Notes under the pieces: generated by a model
Told to the model about the DNA's origin: nothing
Databases searched by the model: none
Seen by the model: the letters and a program-made list of their open reading frames with translations, nothing else
Assembly (NCBI RefSeq): GCF_028858725.1
Contig: NC_084771.1
Span: 8,150,915-8,214,914, forward strand
Reading direction: 5' to 3'
DNA: 64,000 bases
Source: Colius striatus
Lineage: Eukaryota; Chordata; Aves; Coliiformes; Coliidae
Position numbers and translations under genes: made by a program
Part shown: positions 57,800-64,000 of the stretch, one piece after another
Layout of the letters: each line of letters starts with the position of its first letter
How positions within the stretch are numbered: the first letter of the stretch is position 1

Positions 57800-58020
57800 G
57801 GCGCCGGTGCTGCGCGCCGCCGCTGCCGCTGAGGAGCCGCCGGCCGCGGGGCGGGGCGGGGCAGGACGCGCCCCTTCGGCGTGCGCAGCGGGGCGGGGCG
57901 GCACCGAGCCCCGCCTCCCGGGCCGGGCCGGGCGGGCGCCCCCTGCAGGCCGGGCCCGTCACACGGAGAGGTGCCGCGGATGGCGGCGGCGCTGGGACTG
58001 CGGGCACGCGGTTGTCAGGG

Positions 58021-58194
58021 CTCCAGCGAACCTTGGCAGCCCTAAAAGCCTCCTGCGTCCCCCCAGAAAGGGAATCAGACACCCAAGCACCATGAGAGAG
58101 AGAGCAGAGGGCTTGGAGATGTGCTGTAACTCCTTGGGGGTGACCCAAACTTGTCATGTCTGTGTGGAAGCGTCTGACGGCACCCTGCGAGAGA
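58021..58194. other. Upstream edge of the ITM2A island
   Basis: CpG density falls off here. No exon of a divergent gene is recognisable. Confidence 0.4.
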
Positions 58195-58391
58195 TCACAG
58201 CGTCACAGAGCCATTTCGGTTGGAAAAGACCTTTAAGATCATCAAGCCCAACCACTCACCTCGCCCTGCCCAGCCCACCACTGACCCCTGGCCCTCAGCA
58301 CCTCAGCTTTGGGATCTCTCCAGGGCTGGGCACTCCCCCAGCTCCTTGGGCAGCTCATTTCAGTGCTTAACAAACCCCTCAGTGGAAAGAT
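58195..58391 (-). repeat. CR1 LINE fragment, third group
   Basis: The + strand starts with GATCACAGCGTCACAGAG, then TTGGAAAAGACCTTTAAGAT and 'ccctgcccagcccacca'. It is a minus-strand copy related to the one at 25184 and lies about 400 bp upstream of the ITM2A start. Confidence 0.8.
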
Positions 58392-61300
58392 TAGGAGTGT
58401 AATCAGCTGGGGAACACCATTGCCTGTCCTTGGTGCTGAGGTTGAGCCTACCACACTTGCCCCAGAACAGCCTTTATTCTCAAGGAGCTCCCTAGAACCA
58501 CCATATCTATCCCCATTAGATACTCTGCAGCTCCATGGCTGCATAGGGACCTTCAAAGAAAAGGGCAAGGACCAGACTCCTGCCTGAAAAGACCTGCATC
58601 CTAAAACCACCCTGAAATCCAGGAGAGGCTGGCCGTGGTGTGGGCAGGCCGAAGTGTCAGGGTACAGGAGCGAGTGGCAGCAGGACTCGGCCTCTGTGGC
58701 ATGTTTCTCCAGCCCCACAGCAATCACCTTCTTTCCTTTTAGCCCTGTGTGAAATTTGTGCAGATAATCATCCAGACTTCTAATTCTCTGTGTTTTACAC
58801 TGGTGAAAAGGAGTCATCCCTGGGACACCCTCAGTGATGGGGGTGTTTTTATTCAAGCTATCTCCCTTCTCTTGTGAAATATGGTCTGAGGGATCTTTAA
58901 CAGCCAAGAAGACAGACAAGGCATCACCATTCATTTCCAAAGGAGGAGGAGAAGAAAAGGTTTCATATATTAAGACTGTTTGAAACAATCTGCTCCTTCA
59001 TAAGGATGAAAATCTGGGTCTGTCTCACCAGGCTTCTACTTTATGACTCTAGAAAGAAGCCTGGTTTGAATCTGGTGCCCCCACCGTTGAACTCTTCCTC
59101 TCAGACAGCTGTAATTAAACAGAGCTGAACACTATGCAAATATTGAAGTAAGTAATTCTTCTAAGTGCAAACAAAGTGCAATGTGTATTCCAGCATTCAA
59201 AGCGTGTTCCTGTTCTTCTGCAGATGCAATACCACTGTTTCCTTTCAAGATCATAGGTTTAATATTGCTCCCTTTCATGTCATTAAGAACTTGGACTTCA
59301 GAGAAGATCAAAGTTTTTCCCGTCTATTTCACCTGACTTATGCTTCATTTTACCAAGAAACCAGCAAGACATGAATTTTCACACTTCCTAGCTCTAGCGT
59401 GTTAGGAATAAGTTAAGTCACAATCTCATCAAAGTCCCTCAAACACAGATTTAAAACCAGATTAAGTAGATTTCCTGTATGGCTGATGCATATCTCCATT
59501 CTACAGCCTGGCAGTTCATAAATGATATGAATTTCCAGAATCTTAATCTAGTATAATTACTTCATGCTTAACCAAATTGACTCTATCTCCCAATTGCCCA
59601 TTGCTTTCACTTGAAAAGGAACACAGAAATAAACCTGAAATAGACACTTGCCACTTATCAAGACTGGTGTCTGTACACCCCAGTTTGCTCTCTATGTGCT
59701 GTGATCTGTTGCAAGGGATGGACACACAGAACAAACCCATATCACACCTTGATGTATTTTGCTAAGGTGGAAATGTAAAAGCCACAAGAGTTTGTTTTTG
59801 GCACTCACTGAATCTGCAGCACTGGAACTCTCATTAGACTTGTGATTTGTAGCATGTGATGATCATTTATCTCAATGCCTTCAAAAGCTACTTAAAAGCT
59901 GCAGTTTCCAGGAGAAAGTCATTCCAGTATCACCAAACAATTTTTCTTACCCTTACACAGCTGATAACTGTCGATCCAGTCAGTGATTACTCCTTCCTCT
60001 TACAATTGTCTGACTGCATTTTGGGGACCAGCTGCAATCTGAAGTGCCAGGTCTGGGGAGACAAATTCCATCCTGAGATGTATGGACAGAAGGAAATGTA
60101 GTTTTCTTTCAGACTTTTGCCACACGCCAGCTGCAGTTTAGGCCTGGAAATCCCAAGGCATCTAAAAAAGTAATAGCACTCATTTTTTCAAATCCCATAA
60201 CATTTTTTATTCTCCTTCTTACTAACATACCCTGACTTCAGTTTACTGCTATTTATTCTGAGATCATCTTTATCACCTTGCAAGGCAAGAGATTATCCCC
60301 TTATCCTTAATCATCCTTTTAATCCTTCTGGTGTTTCTAACTTTAAAGCAACACTGCTTGAAAATGTGACAAATACACAGGCTAGATTGTCTTAGAGATG
60401 GGAGGAAATTGGCCAAAAAGAAGGGTGAACTGGTGTGCTGTGATTCTGTTACTTTTCAGCTTACTCACAGAGAGAAGTCAACTGTGTTTCTTAAAAGTGG
60501 CATTAAACACTGACACCTCCCTTTTACTGGTAGAGACGATGTAAGTAGCTCAGACAGTCTAAGAACATTAAAGAGCAAGGTTTGTAAGGTGAGGTACTAT
60601 CCTTTTATTAGGCCAGTCTTTGGCTCAGCAGATCATGCCACTTCAAACACCTTTTTTGAGCAATTCTGCACTGAACTAAAACTAATTTTTGCCATGTAGG
60701 AGTTTTAAAATTGTTCTGATGTACCTTTAAAAACTCTCAAACTTTCTCTCACACTCAAGTTCACCCTGTCTCCTCCTCTTGTGTATACCAGCAAAACACT
60801 CCCTTACCTTTTGGGAACAACATGATACTTCATCTGTCCTAGGTTGTAAAGTATTCTCAGACTTTGAGGTAGAAAATACTACACATATATGCATAATGCT
60901 TGACAGAGTGTGTTCTAGTTCAAACAAAACTATGGTCAGGAGGGCTACAGTCCAGCAAGACACGTCAGCACAAGCTTTCCACTTCAGCTGTCACTCACAG
61001 CTTAATTTCAGGGGTTTTTGTCAGGTCTGAAGCCATGTACACAGTGAAGTACTGAAGTGCATTTCCACTTAGCTTGAGCTTTGTACTCTCTCTGTGCATT
61101 GCATGAGTTCACAGGTAACAAGGGTTGTCCCCTACCCACAGCACTACATCTGCACAGAGTATTGCACAGCTGAGTCCCAGCTCAAAATCAAGGTAGCACA
61201 CAGAAAGCAGCAATAACTAATGTGCATAATTGATAGTAGATTTAAATACATGCAATACATATAATCTGGACTGGTTTATGAGTACGATCATTACTGAAGA

Positions 61301-64000
61301 AGGACAACAAAGGCAAACAATAAGTACGTCACACGGGACTTAAAGAGAAACTACCAACTCTCTCTTCTCAAAAAGTTCTACCTTTTGCCTCCAGTCCTTT
61401 TCCAACCCTCTCCCTAAGAATCCCTCCTTTGCCACCTCCTCAGTCCCTTTTCCCTCACTCTCTAGCTCTGGCAGCCTCTGTCTCCCTTCCTTCTGTGATC
61501 ACTGACCCACAGACCTCTTGCGCTCCTACCTCGCTCTCGTTTGTAAGGCTGTTGATAAGGGATCTCTATCTCAGACTATGAAACTGTTGTGCTGAAAGCT
61601 GCCAGTATAAGCTGTTGTAGAGGAAAGCTTTTCCCCACCGTGTTGAGATGAATTTGGGCCCTTGGCTGAGGATCTCTGTTTCTGGATGGCACATACTGTG
61701 TTTGCTCTGCTGACATCCCTCACTGCCTGCTGTGCTTGTCTTCACTGCAGCGCTGTTAGATTCATATCTGTGGCAAAGAAAGCACACATTACTCACTTCT
61801 ACTGATGACCTTGTTACAAAATACTGTAACAGGAATGTCAATTAAATGGAAATAGCCTATTTACATTCAGGGGAAAGCCTGTTTTCTCTGCAGTGACAAA
61901 CCGTGGAAGTGGTGAGCAGAAAAGCGAGGCTGAAGGAGACAGAGAAGAAGAGGTGATTATCAATCAGGCAGCAACACCAAGAGCATATCCCCTAATGGCT
62001 GTGCTCAAACTGGTGCTGAAGAGGACTCACTGCCCACACAGCCATTGCCTCACAGAGCAAAATTCCACAAGAAATTCCAGTCCTCCAGAAAATGTGCTGA
62101 GCAAGCAGCACACCCAGGGTGATCAGCAACCCCAAACAATTAAAGGGCCAAATCTGTCCCAGTGTAACTGCAGTGAGGCAAGCAGAATTACACCAGGGAT
62201 ATATTAGGAATCCTGTCTTGGCAGGTCTCAAAAAGCATTGCTGAACACTGCTATAAGAGGAAAACCAACAAACACTCAAAGCTCAAACTGCCTTCTATTG
62301 AACTGGCCAAATATGCATTTTTTGGACACAGATTAATGTTTATCTTGGCACTGAGGGGTGTCATCTTGGGTTGTCCCTTTTTCCTTTCATGCAAACTTCC
62401 CCTAAAACTCTCCCTTACAGATGGCATACCCAGAACCCTCCCTCTGGGAAACTGTGCTGGCTGGGGCTTGGTTCACTCCACAGCTTGGCAACATCATCCT
62501 GCAAATTGCCCTGCCTGGGACTGCTGGTGGTGAGGGGCCCTGGGCTGGATGAGAACCATGGGCTGATCAGAGGCTGCTACTCGTTAGACACCCTAAATAG
62601 GAAAGTGCTGGGGTTACTCTCACCCCTCCATCTTGGCATTTTCTCTGTGTCCTGATCTCTGTTTTGCCATCAGCATTGTGAGGTGGCGTCTGGGGCAGCC
62701 CGCTGGAATGCAGAGCCCACACCTATACCCAAGACTCAGCAGACATTGCTGCAGTGGCCACCCTCTTGTTGACAGCAGCAAAACAACCCAAGGTGGACCA
62801 TACTTGCCATCACAGTCACTGTTTGAACTTAGTTTAATGGTGAGCATGGACATGGGTACACTTTGTGTGGCTACTCTGTCCCCAGCTGTGCCCAACTCAA
62901 CATGTGTTTGCTGACAAATGCAGCTAAGCCAGAGCTGTACATACACTGCAGCTGCCTGAGGATGTTCCCAGACCAACTGAACCGTGTTGGCAGAAATCCC
63001 TAATATGCTGTCAAGACTTTGCATCGACTGGTGGAGCTTGTTTGACTTGTTCTGTGTGGGTTTGCTTTGCAACGTGTTGATATGGCTGTGCACACAGGGG
63101 CAGCTCTTTCCTGGCTTAATAAAAGCAGTACCTACAGGGAGAGTACTCCTGGAGCATGTAAATGATTGCTGTGGAGGCACATCCTCAGTTTAACACCAAT
63201 CAACCCTTTCAGTGAAGATGTAGTTCTGAAAACAGCCATGTAGACAGGAGCTCTGGTTTGGTTTGATTGTTTCTATCCCCATGTTACATGCACACTACTT
63301 GCATATTGAGTAGCTGTATCTGTTACTACAACTCTAATAAAGGATTTATAACAAGACAACATCCCAGCTGGAGAGTTTTCTTATTTAGAAGATGATACAA
63401 CTAGGCACCCAGTCTGAGCATGGTACCAAGAGGCTGTGGAAGTTTTTGGAGCTAGGGTGAAAAATCAGCTGTGAGTCTGTCAAGGGCTTTAGCAGAGTTT
63501 TGTTAATGATGCAGAAGGGTATCAGAGCTGGAACTCAGAGTACCTGGTTAGTAAAAAAGCTATAATGCAATTGCAGAGACACCATTCCTGCAAATAGCAC
63601 CCCACTTTTGTATCTAAATAAGAGCAGGTAAATGTTTCAGGTATCACAGTCATATAACTAATTGAGGAGAACTTGAAGGAACAGAATGTTTTCTTGTATC
63701 ACCTCACCTACCAAACTTCATCCCATTAATGCCAACAGAAGTGATCCTTGGACTTACCTTTTTAAGAGAGTACCTTACCAACTTTTGCAGCCAGTTGCAC
63801 TTACCTTTTGCTTTCTTTTACCTAATGAAATTACATGAACTGTTGAAAAAGGAGCATTTTTGGCAAACAAACCTACCTGTGCCATCATCTACTTCTGTGG
63901 GCATTTTTCTTCAGACTACAGGTGTCCCTTTTCATCTGTGTGAAGCCTATACTGTCAAAAATAGACCTACCACAGCACACCTGTCCTAACAGCAGCTTGG
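58392..64000. other. Intergenic sequence beyond ITM2A
   Basis: These 5.6 kb are mostly AT-leaning unique sequence. I found no recognisable exon, RNA gene, CpG island or repeat family on either strand. In mammals TBX22 lies further along in this direction, and nothing of it is visible here. Confidence 0.4.

Noticed and set aside
57800-57904. Upstream extension of ITM2A exon 1
   Set aside because: The frame is open but contains no in-frame ATG; MVKIAF is the conserved family start.

Overview
This window reads as bird nuclear DNA. The signs are many CR1 LINE fragments ending in the typical ATTCTRTG 3' repeats, compact vertebrate genes with GT-AG introns, and one CpG island. The gene order is P2RY10, P2RY10B-like, GPR174 (all + strand), then ITM2A (- strand). 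This matches, as I recall it, the order on human Xq21.1, so the segment looks like the bird counterpart of that block (chromosome 4 in chicken). The bird group cannot be fixed from the sequence. The density of CR1 copies suggests a lineage with an active CR1 history.

From 1 to 39 kb, three intron-poor class A GPCR genes lie in tandem. P2RY10 has its coding exon at 10250-11274 (340 aa), its tandem paralogue P2RY10B-like at 21318-22424 (368 aa), and GPR174 at 35805-36785 (326 aa). All three belong to the group of lysophosphatidylserine-sensing lymphoid receptors (LPS2, LPS2L and LPS3). The spaces between them hold CR1 fragments on both strands and several weak candidate promoters or first exons (about 4.4-5.0 kb, 17.2-17.6 kb and 29.25-29.44 kb). 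P2RY10 and P2RY10B-like share a nearly identical 159-bp tract across TM1-TM2, which points to gene conversion.

From 39.3 to 58.2 kb there is a 19-kb stretch with no CR1 copy that I could see. Its right half holds ITM2A, a type II membrane protein with a BRICHOS domain. I could place six coding exons with proper splice sites in consistent phase (251 aa), a 3' UTR ending near 47.26 kb, and a CpG-island promoter with GC boxes around 57.0-58.0 kb.

From 58.2 to 64 kb there is one CR1 fragment and otherwise unique sequence without a recognisable gene.

I see no intact virus-like element, RNA gene or prokaryote-type system. The best leads are the conversion tract and GC3 mosaic between the two P2RY10 paralogues, the candidate P2RY10B first exon built of three 18-nt repeats next to two CRE-like sites, and the overlapping upstream ATGs before P2RY10B and GPR174. 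Comparisons with human proteins are from memory, not from a search.
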